A stretch of DNA of 64,000 bases from Bacteroidales bacterium (GTDB taxonomy: Bacteria; Bacteroidota; Bacteroidia; Bacteroidales; UBA932), in assembly GCA_024401855.1 (NCBI GenBank), contig JAKSKH010000005.1:1-64000 (forward strand). Reading direction: 5' to 3'. Under the pieces are notes generated by a model. The model was not told the DNA's origin, did no database searches, and saw only the letters and a program-made list of their open reading frames with translations. Positions within the stretch are counted from its first letter, which is position 1; every line of letters starts with the position of its first letter. This document shows, in pieces, positions 8,468 to 17,628 of the stretch. Both the position numbers and the translations under genes were made by a program.

Positions 8468-10312
8468 CTATGCGTTTTTTATAGCCTCCTTGATTTCTTC
8501 CACAAGGAAAGGCTGGCCCTGAACTTTATTGAATTTTACAAAATCGAACTGCGGGAACTGTGAACGCAGATAGTTGGCAAACTGCCCGCAGTTGAGCTCG
8601 CATACGAGAATCTTCCTGAATGAAGAGAACACCTTCTCCGTATTCTTCGGAAGAGGGTTGATATAGTCGAAATGAGTATAGGAGACATCCAGTCCTTCTT
8701 CCTGAAGTTCATGGACAGCGCTTGCAATGTGACCGTAGGTTCCGCCCCAGCCGACTATCAGAAGTTCACCGGATTCATTTCCGCGTATCATGAGTTCGGG
8801 AATGTCGTCCGCAATTCGGGCCACTTTCTCCGCTCTCTCCCTGACCATGGTTTCATGATTCTTCGGATCTGTGGAAAGGACACCTTCGTGAGTCTTTTCG
8901 AGTCCGCCCACACGATGCTCGTATCCTCTCTGGCCGGGAATAGCCCACTTGGGAACCATTGTTTCGGGATCTCTGTCAAAAGGATGGAACCTTTCACCTT
9001 CTCCCAGGGCTCCCGTTGCAAAAGGAGGCTTGATGGCCGGATAATCACTCATTGAAGGAATCAGCCACGGTTCGCTTCCGTTGCCAAGGAAACCCTCGGA
9101 AAGGAGTATGACGGGAGTCATATGCTCCAGGGCAATCTTTGCAGCTGTAAATGCAGCATGGAAGCAGTTAGCGGGGGAATGAGCGCAGATAACGGGAATA
9201 GGGCACTCTCCGTTCCTGCCGTAAAGAGCCTGATTAAGGTCTGTCTGCTCGGTTTTGGTCGGAAGTCCGGTTGACGGGCCACCGCGCTGGACATCCACAA
9301 TAACCAAAGGAAGTTCAGCCATTACGGCAAGCCCCAGAGCCTCACTTTTAAGGGACAGTCCGGGACCTGAAGTGGTTGTCACTGCAAGATTCCCGGCGAA
9401 CGACGCACCAATGGCAGTACATATGCCGGCAATCTCGTCTTCAGCCTGCAGTGTCTTTGCACCCAAGCTCTTGTGAATTGCAAGCTCCTCGAGAATAGCT
9501 GTTGCAGGTGTTATGGGGTACGACCCGCAGAAAAGTGGAAGCCCCGATTTCTCGGATGCGGCAAGAAGCCCCCACGCTATAGCCTGGTTACCTGTAATAT
9601 TGCGGTAAGTACCCTTCTTCGCAGTCTTGACAGGTTCTATGGTATATGTGTTGGGAATGGCCTGAACATTGGCCGCATAATTGACACCGTCATTGAGAAC
9701 CTTTCTGTTGGGTTCGATGACTTCAGGGTGTTTTTTGGAGAATTTCTTTTCCAGATATGCGTAAATCGGGTCAAGAGGTCTGTTGAATATGTAGCACGCA
9801 ATTCCCAAGGTGAACATATTCTTACACTTCAGAATGGACTTTGTGTCCATTCCGCTGTCCTTGAGACTCTCCTTTGTAAGGGTTGTGATGGGAGCTACAA
9901 TGAGCGTCCTGTCCTCAACAGCCAGTTCCACAAAAGGATTGTCTGTCTTGAAACCGGCTTTCTTGATTCCGGCTTCGTCAAACGCATCCTCATCAACCAG
10001 AATCATGGCATGGCGCTTACACCATTTGGCATTTGCCTTAAGTGCGGCCGGATTCATGGCAATAAGCATATCGCACATATCACCGGGAGTGTTGATCTCT
10101 TCGGATCCGATATGTACCTGGAATCCGGAAACTCCGGAGACGGTTCCGTGAGGAGCCCTTATTTCTGCAGGATAATCCGGGAACGTAGCCAGTCCGTTTC
10201 CGTAAATTGCCGACATATCTGCAAAAAGAGATCCCGTGAGCTGCATACCATCTCCGGAATCTCCTGCAAATCTAATGACGACATCCTTGGCGTCAATGAC
10301 TTTATGTTGCAT
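8468..10312 (-). CDS. korA: 2-oxoacid:ferredoxin oxidoreductase, fused gamma-alpha subunit
   Basis: 614 residues, the usual size of KorA proteins with the gamma domain fused in front of alpha. GDSGDG (17-22) marks the gamma domain. YPITPAT (265-271) begins the alpha pyrimidine-binding part, followed by TTTSGPGLSLK and VDVQRGGPSTGLPTK, both highly conserved in the family. No ferredoxin-like Cys clusters are present, as expected for this two-subunit arrangement. It works with KorB encoded 3 bases downstream. The gene sits 2 bases after skp, an unusual link between envelope biogenesis and 2-oxoacid metabolism. Confidence 0.94.
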   Translation of the reverse strand: MQHKVIDAKDVVIRFAGDSGDGMQLTGSLFADMSAIYGNGLATFPDYPAEIRAPHGTVSGVSGFQVHIGSEEINTPGDMCDMLIAMNPAALKANAKWCKRHAMILVDEDAFDEAGIKKAGFKTDNPFVELAVEDRTLIVAPITTLTKESLKDSGMDTKSILKCKNMFTLGIACYIFNRPLDPIYAYLEKKFSKKHPEVIEPNRKVLNDGVNYAANVQAIPNTYTIEPVKTAKKGTYRNITGNQAIAWGLLAASEKSGLPLFCGSYPITPATAILEELAIHKSLGAKTLQAEDEIAGICTAIGASFAGNLAVTTTSGPGLSLKSEALGLAVMAELPLVIVDVQRGGPSTGLPTKTEQTDLNQALYGRNGECPIPVICAHSPANCFHAAFTAAKIALEHMTPVILLSEGFLGNGSEPWLIPSMSDYPAIKPPFATGALGEGERFHPFDRDPETMVPKWAIPGQRGYEHRVGGLEKTHEGVLSTDPKNHETMVRERAEKVARIADDIPELMIRGNESGELLIVGWGGTYGHIASAVHELQEEGLDVSYTHFDYINPLPKNTEKVFSSFRKILVCELNCGQFANYLRSQFPQFDFVKFNKVQGQPFLVEEIKEAIKNA

Positions 10313-10314
10313 AA

Positions 10315-10884
10315 TTATTCTGCTCCCTGTGCTTGTTGTGCCTGAGCGGCGAGTTCTGCCTGAAGGGCCTCCAGCGTGCGGTCAGCCGGGATATTGAGAG
10401 CCTTGCGGGCCTCGGGTGTGATATCCTTGCTCTGGGACTCATCCACATAAAGCGCGGTATTCTTGTCGAATACATAGATATATCCTCCCTGCTTCGCAAT
10501 ATTTTTGACAACCTCATTGGCCTTGTCATAAATGGGAGCCATAAGCTGCTGCTCCTGCTGCTGGAGTTCAAGCTGGATTGACTGCTGGAACTCCTGGATG
10601 CGCTGCTGGATTTCGGTAAGCTCCTTCTCCTTGCTCTCACGAATGGCCTGAGTCCAGGTAGAAGCCTTCTGCTGATACTGCTGATACTTTGAATTGAACT
10701 CCTCAACCATTGCCTGATATGTCTCCTGAGCCTCTTTACTTGAAGCGGAGATGGCCTCGCGTGCCTGATCTGCCTCAGGAGCGAGCTGTACTAGCTCAGC
10801 AAAGTTGACGTGGGCGAACTTCTGCTGTGCAAAAGCAGTTGTTGCAAGGAACGCCATAGCGACGATAAAGAAAATCTTTTTCAT
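10315..10884 (-). CDS. skp: OmpH/Skp-family periplasmic chaperone
   Basis: 189 residues with a signal peptide (MKKIFFIVAMAFLATTAFAQ, cleavage likely after AFA). The body is Gln/Glu/Lys-rich coiled coil (~35-130), matching the tentacle helices of Skp, which holds unfolded outer-membrane proteins in the periplasm. The C-terminus is Ala/Gln-rich. It follows bamA by 11 bases, as in many bacteria. Many Bacteroidales carry two skp copies here; a second OmpH-like protein is encoded at 15886-16497 instead. Confidence 0.9.
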   Translation of the reverse strand: MKKIFFIVAMAFLATTAFAQQKFAHVNFAELVQLAPEADQAREAISASSKEAQETYQAMVEEFNSKYQQYQQKASTWTQAIRESKEKELTEIQQRIQEFQQSIQLELQQQEQQLMAPIYDKANEVVKNIAKQGGYIYVFDKNTALYVDESQSKDITPEARKALNIPADRTLEALQAELAAQAQQAQGAE

Positions 10885-10895
10885 ACTCTATAATT

Positions 10896-13493
10896 TTAAA
10901 ATTGTTGTCCGATAACAAAGTGGAACTGGCTCTTGCCTGACTGGGCATCATCGAATCCGTAACCCCAGTCAACACCCAGCAGACCGACCATAGGAAGGAA
11001 GATACGCACACCGACTCCGGCACTTCTCTTTATCTGGAATGGATTGAACTCCCTGATGTCGGCCCAGCAGTTACCTCCTTCCAGGAATGCAAGGGCATAA
11101 ATTGTTGAAGAAGGCTGAAGGATAACAGGATAGCGCAATTCGACCGTAAACTTGTCATACACATTTCCTGCGTACGCATATCCGTTGGAATTATATGCTG
11201 TAACCTGATATGGCGTAAGCGAATAATTCTCATAACCCCTCAGGGAGATCACCTCCTGACCGTAAGTGCTGTATCCCGACATACCGTCACCTCCGACAAG
11301 GAAGCCTTCGAAAGGAGAATAACCCCATTTCCTGTTATAGTATCCGAGATATCCGAACTGAGCTCTGGTCATAAGGACAAGATCGCCGACGAGTTTGCTG
11401 TAAACGGTAGCGGAGAACTTCCACTTATGATATTCTATCCATTTATACCTGTTCTGAGCGGTCCAGTTGTCGTAATTGACATCGCGCCAATTTGCGACAG
11501 GCACCTTCTTCCCCTCCTCATTGTAGTCATACTTCCTGAACAGTGAGAACGGAGGAGTCAGCTGCAGGCTGAAATTGAACTCGGAACCGGTGCGGGGATA
11601 TATCTGCTGATCGGAGGAATTCCTCATCAGGTTGAAGGAATAACTGATATTGTTGGCAATACCGTCATCAAAAATAAAATATCCGGAATACCAGTTTGTG
11701 AGCTTGTATGTCTGCCAGCTCAGTCCGTTATACAGGACAAAGTAATTGTCCGGCCATTTGAGCCTGTTTCCGAGGGATGCCGAGAAACCGTAAACTTCCA
11801 TCTGCCTGTCATGACTGAGTATGTTGAGAGCCAGATATGAATTGGTTTGGCGGGAATAGTAAAGATTGAGGTTCAACGACGTAGGTTTCTTTCCGGTAAG
11901 CCACGGTTCAGTAAAGCTTGCTGAAAGGGCCGTATAATATGTTCCGTTGGTCTGGAAACGGAAAGAAAGGGTCTGTGCATCTCCGAGAGGTACCGGTTTC
12001 CACGCATTCTTGTCAAGGAAACGGTGGGTGGAGAAATTGTTGAAGCTGACACCTACGGTGGCAACAAATGTATTGCCTCCCCAACCGCCGCTCAGTTCCA
12101 GCTGAGAAGAAGGTTTCTCGGTAACGTTGTAGATGATGTCAACTGTATTGTTCAACTGGTTGGGAATGATGGACCAGCCCTTATCGGGATCCATTATGGA
12201 CTCTGAATCGAACTGTCCGAGCGACGCTATCTCCCTGATGGAGCGTTCAAAATCGGACTGGCTGAAAAGATATCCCGGGCGCGTGAAGACCTGACGGCGG
12301 ACGACCTTTTCATTGGTGAGGTCATTTCCGTTGATTACGATATTGTTCAACGTGGCCTGCTTACCCTCCGTAATCCTGAACTCCACATCCACGGAATCGT
12401 TTTCGATGTTGACCTCAACAGGCGTGACGCTGAAGAACAGGTAACCGTTGTCCCTATACAGCTTGGAGACGTCATATTCAGTCTGCTTTCCGCCACCGAA
12501 CAGATGCTTCTCCATGGTTACAAGATCATATACATCACCTTTCTTGACACCAACAATCTGATTGAGGGCCTCGGCGGTATATACAGAGTTTCCTGTCCAG
12601 GAGATGTTCCTGAAATAATATTTCTTACCTTCCTCGAAAGTCATGTCGATGGCAAGCCTGTTGGGCTTTTTGCCCGCCTTCTTGGGAGGAAGATAATACA
12701 TGGTATCCTTGACAAGACGGGCGTCGCGATATCCGGCCTCATTGAATGCGCTGACGGCATTTTTCTTGTCATTCTTATATTCCTTCTGATCGAATTTCTT
12801 GCTGCTGAAGAAGTTGTAAATCTTATTGGATTTCGTTTTCTTCATTTCCTTGGCAATCTTGAATTCCTTGACGTGCTCATTGCCATAGAAATTGATGTCC
12901 TTGATTCTGATCCTCTCCCCCCTGTCGACTGCGAAATTGACGCGTATGGCATTCTTGACAATGGTGTCCTTCTTTGCCTCCGCCTTCACTTCGCACTGGA
13001 GGAAACCCTTCTCGGCATAATACCTCTTGATTATGTCTGAAGAAGTCTTCTCCACGTATTCGGAAAATTCACCGCCGCGACGGAGATTCAGACGATCCTG
13101 CAGGTCCTTCTTCTCACCGTTCTTCACTCCGGAAAAAGTCCATCTGGAAACCCTCGGACGCTCCTTGATGTTTATCACAAGATAAACGGAGTCCCTGTCC
13201 GCACTGAGATGGTCGATATTCAGGGAAACGTCCTCGAAGTACTTCTGCAGCCACAGCCTCTTGACGATTGCAGAAACGTCATCGCTTGGGATTGTCACTT
13301 CCAAGCCCTTTTGAAGGCCTGTTATCTGGACTATCTGCTGTTTGCTGAAGTAGTTGTTTCCCTTGACGTCAACATCGGCGACGAAATATTTGACAGGATG
13401 TGCATAATCCACCTCGACACCCGACTCCTGAGCCCTCGCGACCGAAGACGCCAGAATCAAAATCCAAACCAAGATTATCCGTCCTATTTTCAT
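10896..13493 (-). CDS. bamA: Outer-membrane protein assembly factor BamA
   Basis: 865 residues. A signal peptide (to about residue 21), a long run of POTRA repeats (~30-450) and a C-terminal 16-strand-type barrel ending in an aromatic residue (FVIGQQF). It inserts beta-barrel proteins into the outer membrane with BamD (encoded at 20854-21642). The usual barrel-lid segment VRGY appears as SLRGYENYSL near residue 755. Its location between uppS and skp matches the common uppS-bamA-skp order. Confidence 0.95.
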   Translation of the reverse strand: MKIGRIILVWILILASSVARAQESGVEVDYAHPVKYFVADVDVKGNNYFSKQQIVQITGLQKGLEVTIPSDDVSAIVKRLWLQKYFEDVSLNIDHLSADRDSVYLVINIKERPRVSRWTFSGVKNGEKKDLQDRLNLRRGGEFSEYVEKTSSDIIKRYYAEKGFLQCEVKAEAKKDTIVKNAIRVNFAVDRGERIRIKDINFYGNEHVKEFKIAKEMKKTKSNKIYNFFSSKKFDQKEYKNDKKNAVSAFNEAGYRDARLVKDTMYYLPPKKAGKKPNRLAIDMTFEEGKKYYFRNISWTGNSVYTAEALNQIVGVKKGDVYDLVTMEKHLFGGGKQTEYDVSKLYRDNGYLFFSVTPVEVNIENDSVDVEFRITEGKQATLNNIVINGNDLTNEKVVRRQVFTRPGYLFSQSDFERSIREIASLGQFDSESIMDPDKGWSIIPNQLNNTVDIIYNVTEKPSSQLELSGGWGGNTFVATVGVSFNNFSTHRFLDKNAWKPVPLGDAQTLSFRFQTNGTYYTALSASFTEPWLTGKKPTSLNLNLYYSRQTNSYLALNILSHDRQMEVYGFSASLGNRLKWPDNYFVLYNGLSWQTYKLTNWYSGYFIFDDGIANNISYSFNLMRNSSDQQIYPRTGSEFNFSLQLTPPFSLFRKYDYNEEGKKVPVANWRDVNYDNWTAQNRYKWIEYHKWKFSATVYSKLVGDLVLMTRAQFGYLGYYNRKWGYSPFEGFLVGGDGMSGYSTYGQEVISLRGYENYSLTPYQVTAYNSNGYAYAGNVYDKFTVELRYPVILQPSSTIYALAFLEGGNCWADIREFNPFQIKRSAGVGVRIFLPMVGLLGVDWGYGFDDAQSGKSQFHFVIGQQF

Positions 13494-13510
13494 CTTAACT
13501 CAAAAGCTTG

Positions 13511-13518
13511 CAAATATA
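13511..13518 (-). promoter_or_regulatory. Possible internal -7 element upstream of bamA
   Basis: The minus strand reads TATATTTG, matching TAnnTTTG, 18 bases before the bamA start in the only sizeable gap (31 bases) of the nadK-gdhA run. No -33 box at proper spacing was found. Confidence 0.35.
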
Positions 13519-13524
13519 CAGCAA

Positions 13525-14235
13525 TTATTTGATTTTTCCGAAACGTCTGTCCCTTGATGCATATTCTTCCAGGGCCTTCAGATATTCCTCCTTTCTGAAA
13601 TCCGGCCACAGCGTATCTGTGAACACAAACTCCGTATATGCCATCTGCCACAACATGTAATTGCTTATCCTCTTTTCTCCGGAAGTCCTGATGAGAAGAT
13701 CCGGATCGGGAATTCCATCCGTAACAAGATAATGGCTGAAAATATCGGCATCAACCCCGAGCTCCGGTTTTTCAATCAAATCGTATGCCAGTTTTCTGCT
13801 TGCCTGAAGAATATCCCATTTGCCGCTGTAGCTCAAAAACAGAATCATCGTAAGGCCTTTCGCATCCTCCGTCTCCTTCATTACCCGGTCTATGGTTGCC
13901 ACCAGATTTTTCGGAAGATGCTCCCTGTTGCCCAGAACCATAAAACGCACATCATGTTTCCTGAACGTGGGAAGCTCATTCTCCATCGCCTTGAACATAA
14001 GGTTCATAAGGGTGTTGACTTCGGCATCGGGACGGCCCCAGTTCTCTTCCGAAAAAGCGAAGAACGAGACGTACCGGATTCCAAGCTCGACGGAAGTTTC
14101 CATCACGGAACGGACACTTTCCACACCTTCAAAATGGCCGAACACACGTTCCTTTCCCCTCTCTTCGGCCCAACGGCCGTTTCCGTCCATAATGAGGGAC
14201 ACGTGGGTCGGAATCACTGCTGGAGCTTTAATCAT
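13525..14235 (-). CDS. uppS: Isoprenyl (undecaprenyl) diphosphate synthase
   Basis: 236 residues. Condenses isopentenyl diphosphate units in cis onto farnesyl diphosphate to make the C55 lipid carrier used by MraY and MurG (encoded later in this window). The signature MDGNGRWA contains catalytic Asp17. FFAFSEENWGRP and LLIRTSGEKRISNYML carry the diphosphate-binding residues. Two bases separate it from nadK, indicating co-transcription. Confidence 0.96.
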   Translation of the reverse strand: MIKAPAVIPTHVSLIMDGNGRWAEERGKERVFGHFEGVESVRSVMETSVELGIRYVSFFAFSEENWGRPDAEVNTLMNLMFKAMENELPTFRKHDVRFMVLGNREHLPKNLVATIDRVMKETEDAKGLTMILFLSYSGKWDILQASRKLAYDLIEKPELGVDADIFSHYLVTDGIPDPDLLIRTSGEKRISNYMLWQMAYTEFVFTDTLWPDFRKEEYLKALEEYASRDRRFGKIK

Positions 14236-14237
14236 AT

Positions 14238-15053
14238 CTAATTTTCGTTAATGTTTCTTACGTCCTGCCCCCATAGAAGCCTTGACCTGAGGGCGTTCAC
14301 AAAACCGTTCCCCCTCAATTTGACAAGCTTGAGCCTTACCGGTGCCGCGCATACACTTATTCTTTCCGTGGATGGAATGGAATAAATGCAGTCATCCATG
14401 GAGAAAACGAGTTCGGGTTCCCTGGACCGGAATGAAATAGTCATGGTAGAACTGTCCGGAACAATGAGCGGACGCACGTTGAGGTTATGCGGGGAAACGG
14501 GAGCTACAATGAGAACACTTGACTGGGGAGCGCATATCGGGCCACCCACACTGAGCGAGTAGGCGGTAGAACCGGAACTCGTCGCAACGAGGAGTCCGTC
14601 CGCCCAATATGTGGGAAGTGCGGCGCCATCGATTTCAACGTCAACGCCCAGCATGACCATGCTCTTGCGTGAGACGCACACTTCGTTGAGCGCATAAGGC
14701 AGACCTGAGGACCCGGACTTTTCCAGAGAAGCGCACAGCATGCTGCGTTCTTCGATGCTGTACCGCCCATCCCTCAGGGCAGGCACTATGTCTTCCGGCT
14801 GGTTTTCGGAAAGAAAACCCAGACGGCCGAAATTCACTCCGAGAACCGGAATGCCGCACGGTGCCGCAATCCTGGCGGCGGTAAGGAACGTTCCGTCGCC
14901 ACCGATACTGAGAAGTACAGACGTTGAGGGCAGGATATCAGACTGCCTCCGGACAGAGTACACGTCAAAACTTCCGCGCAGCTCATCCAGCAGACTTTTC
15001 ACCTTTGCATCGCTGTTGAGGGAATCCTTCTTTATGTAGTATGCGATTCTCAT
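14238..15053 (-). CDS. nadK: NAD kinase
   Basis: 271 residues. Phosphorylates NAD to NADP. The GGDGT motif is at 51-55, and the Gly-rich C-terminal part has the expected ADGLLVATSSGSTAYSLSVGGP segment. First gene of the minus-strand run to gdhA, which may use the NADP(H) produced. It starts 80 bases from pdxJ on the other strand. Confidence 0.95.
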   Translation of the reverse strand: MRIAYYIKKDSLNSDAKVKSLLDELRGSFDVYSVRRQSDILPSTSVLLSIGGDGTFLTAARIAAPCGIPVLGVNFGRLGFLSENQPEDIVPALRDGRYSIEERSMLCASLEKSGSSGLPYALNEVCVSRKSMVMLGVDVEIDGAALPTYWADGLLVATSSGSTAYSLSVGGPICAPQSSVLIVAPVSPHNLNVRPLIVPDSSTMTISFRSREPELVFSMDDCIYSIPSTERISVCAAPVRLKLVKLRGNGFVNALRSRLLWGQDVRNINEN

Positions 15054-15063
15054 AATGAATCTT

Positions 15064-15071
15064 CAAAATTA
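15064..15071 (-). promoter_or_regulatory. -7 element for the nadK-gdhA run
   Basis: The minus strand reads TAATTTTG, matching TAnnTTTG, 10 bases before the nadK start. The leader would be only a few bases. No convincing -33 box is seen. Confidence 0.42.
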
Positions 15072-15103
15072 ACATTTTATTTACAAATTTGCACAGAAAT
15101 AAG

Positions 15104-15111
15104 TACTTTTG
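15104..15111 (+). promoter_or_regulatory. -7 element for pdxJ
   Basis: TACTTTTG matches TAnnTTTG and lies 22 bases before the chosen pdxJ start. A TTTG at 15088-15091 is too close (12 bases) to be a normal -33 box. Confidence 0.45.
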
Positions 15112-15133
15112 TAAGTGTCAAGAACAAAGTACC

Positions 15134-15853
15134 ATGACCAGACTGAGTGTTAACATCAACAAAATAGCCACCATCAGAAATGCCAGAGGTGGTAATGTCC
15201 CGGACGTGACGAAAGCCGCTCTGGAATGCGAAAGGTTCGGTGCCGAAGGAATAACGGTACATCCCAGGCCCGACGAAAGGCACATACGGTATTCAGACGT
15301 ACGTCTCATACGTCCAAGGCTCAAGACGGAATTCAACATGGAAGGCAATCCCACAGGCAGTTTCGTGGCGCTTGCATGCGAGGTCGTGCCGGATCAGGTC
15401 ACACTCGTTCCGGATGCGCCTGACGCAATCACGTCAAATGCGGGATGGGACACTGTGAGGAATCATTCATTTCTGAAACGCATCTGTACATCTTTCCATG
15501 AAAGAGGAATCCGGACCTCCATCTTCATTGACCCTGACCCGCGGATGGCGGAAGGAGCCATGCGTTGCGGAGCGGACAGAGTGGAGCTGTACACGGCAAA
15601 TTACGCATCACAATATTCCACAGACAGGGAAGAAGCCATAGCCCCGTACCTGACCACGGCAAAAGCGGCAAGAGAACTCGGGCTCGGCCTCAATGCCGGA
15701 CACGATCTCTCGCTCGAGAACCTCGGTTTCTTCATCCGCACCATCCCCTGGACGGACGAAGTGAGCATAGGACACGCCCTTATAAGCGATGCGCTTTACC
15801 TCGGATTGGAAAGAACTATTGCTGAATATCTTGAGAAGATTCGGAATTTTTAA
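15134..15853 (+). CDS. pdxJ: Pyridoxine 5'-phosphate synthase
   Basis: 239 residues from the chosen ATG; E. coli PdxJ is 243. Closes the pyridoxine ring from 1-deoxyxylulose 5-phosphate and 3-amino-2-oxopropyl phosphate. The start [19 protein letters not shown] is the typical PdxJ N-terminus; an in-frame ATG 45 bases upstream lies before the -7 box and is rejected. [12 protein letters not shown] and [14 protein letters not shown] are family motifs carrying the active-site His and phosphate-binding residues. Confidence 0.95.
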   Translation: MTRLSVNINKIATIRNARGGNVPDVTKAALECERFGAEGITVHPRPDERHIRYSDVRLIRPRLKTEFNMEGNPTGSFVALACEVVPDQVTLVPDAPDAITSNAGWDTVRNHSFLKRICTSFHERGIRTSIFIDPDPRMAEGAMRCGADRVELYTANYASQYSTDREEAIAPYLTTAKAARELGLGLNAGHDLSLENLGFFIRTIPWTDEVSIGHALISDALYLGLERTIAEYLEKIRNF

Positions 15854-15862
15854 TTACTTTTG
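15830..15862 (+). promoter_or_regulatory. Promoter for the OmpH-like lipoprotein gene
   Basis: TACTTTTG at 15855-15862 matches TAnnTTTG. CTTG at 15830-15833 lies 21 bases upstream, the spacing expected for a -33 box. It overlaps the 3' end of pdxJ; the next start codon is 23 bases downstream. Confidence 0.55.
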
Positions 15863-15885
15863 CACTTTACAATAGAAAAATCAAA

Positions 15886-16497
15886 ATGAAAAAGTTAACT
15901 CTCATTCTCAGCTCAATCGCCGCATTTGCTGCAGCAGCGCTGATTTCCTCAAGTTGCACCAACGGAAACGGCAAGACCGTCAAAGCGGAATCCGACACCA
16001 CAGTTGCAGCCGGTTCCATTGTTTATTTCAACCTTGACCGCGTTCTTGAGGAATATGATATGGCCAACGATCTCAGAAGCGTTGTTGAGACCAAGGTAAA
16101 CAGCATCAATCAGGAAGTGAACCGCAGGGGCAGCAAACTCGAAAGGGATATCAATGCCTTCCAGGATAAAATAAACAAGGGTCTCATGACTCAGTCAGTG
16201 GCGGAAGTCCAGGGGCAGAAACTCCAGCAGGACCAGAACGCATTCCAGCAGTATGCAGCGGAGAAGCAGCAGGAGATTGCCGAGGAGCAGGCCGTGATGA
16301 TGAACCAACTTGCAGATGCAATCAAAACATTTGTTGACGAGTACAACAAGACCAAGGGTTACGCAATGATATTCACCACCCAGGGAGATATTCTTCCCGC
16401 CCCCATCGTAACCGGAGATCCCGCGCTCGATATCACTGACGACATACTCGAGGGACTCAACGCCGCTTACGTTCAGCAGAAAGGCAAAACCGAATAA
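15886..16497 (+). CDS. OmpH/Skp-like lipoprotein
   Basis: 203 residues. The N-terminal signal ends in a lipobox (ISSSC, Cys24), so unlike ordinary Skp this protein should be lipid-anchored. The remainder has the Skp pattern: a short beta segment (IVYFNLDRVLEEY), a long charged coiled coil (~70-150, Gln/Glu-rich) and a C-terminal beta segment (YAMIFTTQGDIL). Probably a periplasmic chaperone or scaffold for outer-membrane proteins; the anchored form is inferred to act at a membrane. The glycosyltransferase gene follows 3 bases later. Confidence 0.82.
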   Translation: MKKLTLILSSIAAFAAAALISSSCTNGNGKTVKAESDTTVAAGSIVYFNLDRVLEEYDMANDLRSVVETKVNSINQEVNRRGSKLERDINAFQDKINKGLMTQSVAEVQGQKLQQDQNAFQQYAAEKQQEIAEEQAVMMNQLADAIKTFVDEYNKTKGYAMIFTTQGDILPAPIVTGDPALDITDDILEGLNAAYVQQKGKTE

Positions 16498-16500
16498 ATC

Positions 16501-17628
16501 TTGAAGATAGCGATACTGTCCTGTTTCCATCCCTACAGAGGAGGAATAGCCCAATTCAATGCAAACCTGTTTAACGAACTGGGTAAAAACAATATAGTTC
16601 GAGCCTTCAACTTCAGCAGACAATATCCCGAATTCCTTTTCCCGGGGAAAACGCAATTCGTGACGTCAGACGACGAAGCCGTATCCATCAAGTCAACAAG
16701 CCTGCTGGATACGGCAAATCCTTTCTCCTGGCCCAAGGCGGCCTCTGAAATCCGCAAATGGCGCCCCGACGTTCTGATTGTAAGATATTGGATGTCATAT
16801 TTTGCACCATCTCTGGGATATGTCTGCAGACATATGAATCCGGAATGCAAGGTAATCGGCATTCTGGACAATGTGATATCTCATGAAAGGCATTTCTGGG
16901 ACACACCTCTCACCAGACGGTTCATAAAGAGTCTGGACGCGTCAGTCACTCTCTGCAACGAAGTGGCGTCCGACCTTCACAACATGGTCCCGGATGCGGT
17001 ATGCAAGGTTCTGAATCATCCCGTATACAACCATTTCGGCTCCAGAATGCCCAGGAAGGATGCAGAAGAGGAACTCGGACTGCAGCACGGGAAAAGGAAT
17101 ATTTTGTTTTTCGGTCTCATAAGGGAGTACAAGGGTCTTGACATACTGATAAAAGCATTCTCGGAACTGGACGACAACTACCAGCTGATCATAGCCGGAG
17201 AGCCTTATGGTTCATTCCAGCCTTACCGTGAACTGATAGACGGCAGTGGAGCGGGCGGAAGGATAAGATGCTTTACCGATTATGTCAAAGACTCGGATGT
17301 CAGGAAATTCTTCTCCTCCGCGGATGTCACCGTCCTTCCATACAGGAGCGCGACTCAGAGCGGAGTGAGTTCCATATCCCACCATTTTGAGATTCCGATG
17401 ATTGTCACAGATGTGGGAGGACTTAAGGAAACAATCGGAGATACAGGAACAGGACTGGTCTGTGACCACTGCACCCCGGAGGAAATTGCCGGTATGATAA
17501 GGCACTATTTCAGTTCTCCATCAGTAAAGGAAAGATGCATTGACAATATAAGGGAAGAAAACAGGAGACTGAGTTGGGACGGTTTTTGCAACAGTCTCAC
17601 AGAGTTCATCCGGACAATAGAGAAATGA
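16501..17628 (+). CDS. Glycosyltransferase family 4 protein (TTG start)
   Basis: 375 residues. The N-terminus LKIAILSCFHPYRGGIAQ fits the start of GT-B glycosyltransferases (Rossmann strand plus Gly-rich loop), but its first codon is TTG at 16501; no ATG gives the full fold. The C-terminal half has the GT4 features: ILFFGLIREYKGLDIL, then VTVLPYRSATQSGVSSISHHFEIPMIVTDVGGLKE, the nucleotide-sugar site with its conserved acidic region. It probably transfers a sugar onto a lipid-linked glycan in the cytoplasm. Acceptor and donor are unknown. It is flanked by envelope genes. Confidence 0.85.
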   Translation: MKIAILSCFHPYRGGIAQFNANLFNELGKNNIVRAFNFSRQYPEFLFPGKTQFVTSDDEAVSIKSTSLLDTANPFSWPKAASEIRKWRPDVLIVRYWMSYFAPSLGYVCRHMNPECKVIGILDNVISHERHFWDTPLTRRFIKSLDASVTLCNEVASDLHNMVPDAVCKVLNHPVYNHFGSRMPRKDAEEELGLQHGKRNILFFGLIREYKGLDILIKAFSELDDNYQLIIAGEPYGSFQPYRELIDGSGAGGRIRCFTDYVKDSDVRKFFSSADVTVLPYRSATQSGVSSISHHFEIPMIVTDVGGLKETIGDTGTGLVCDHCTPEEIAGMIRHYFSSPSVKERCIDNIREENRRLSWDGFCNSLTEFIRTIEK

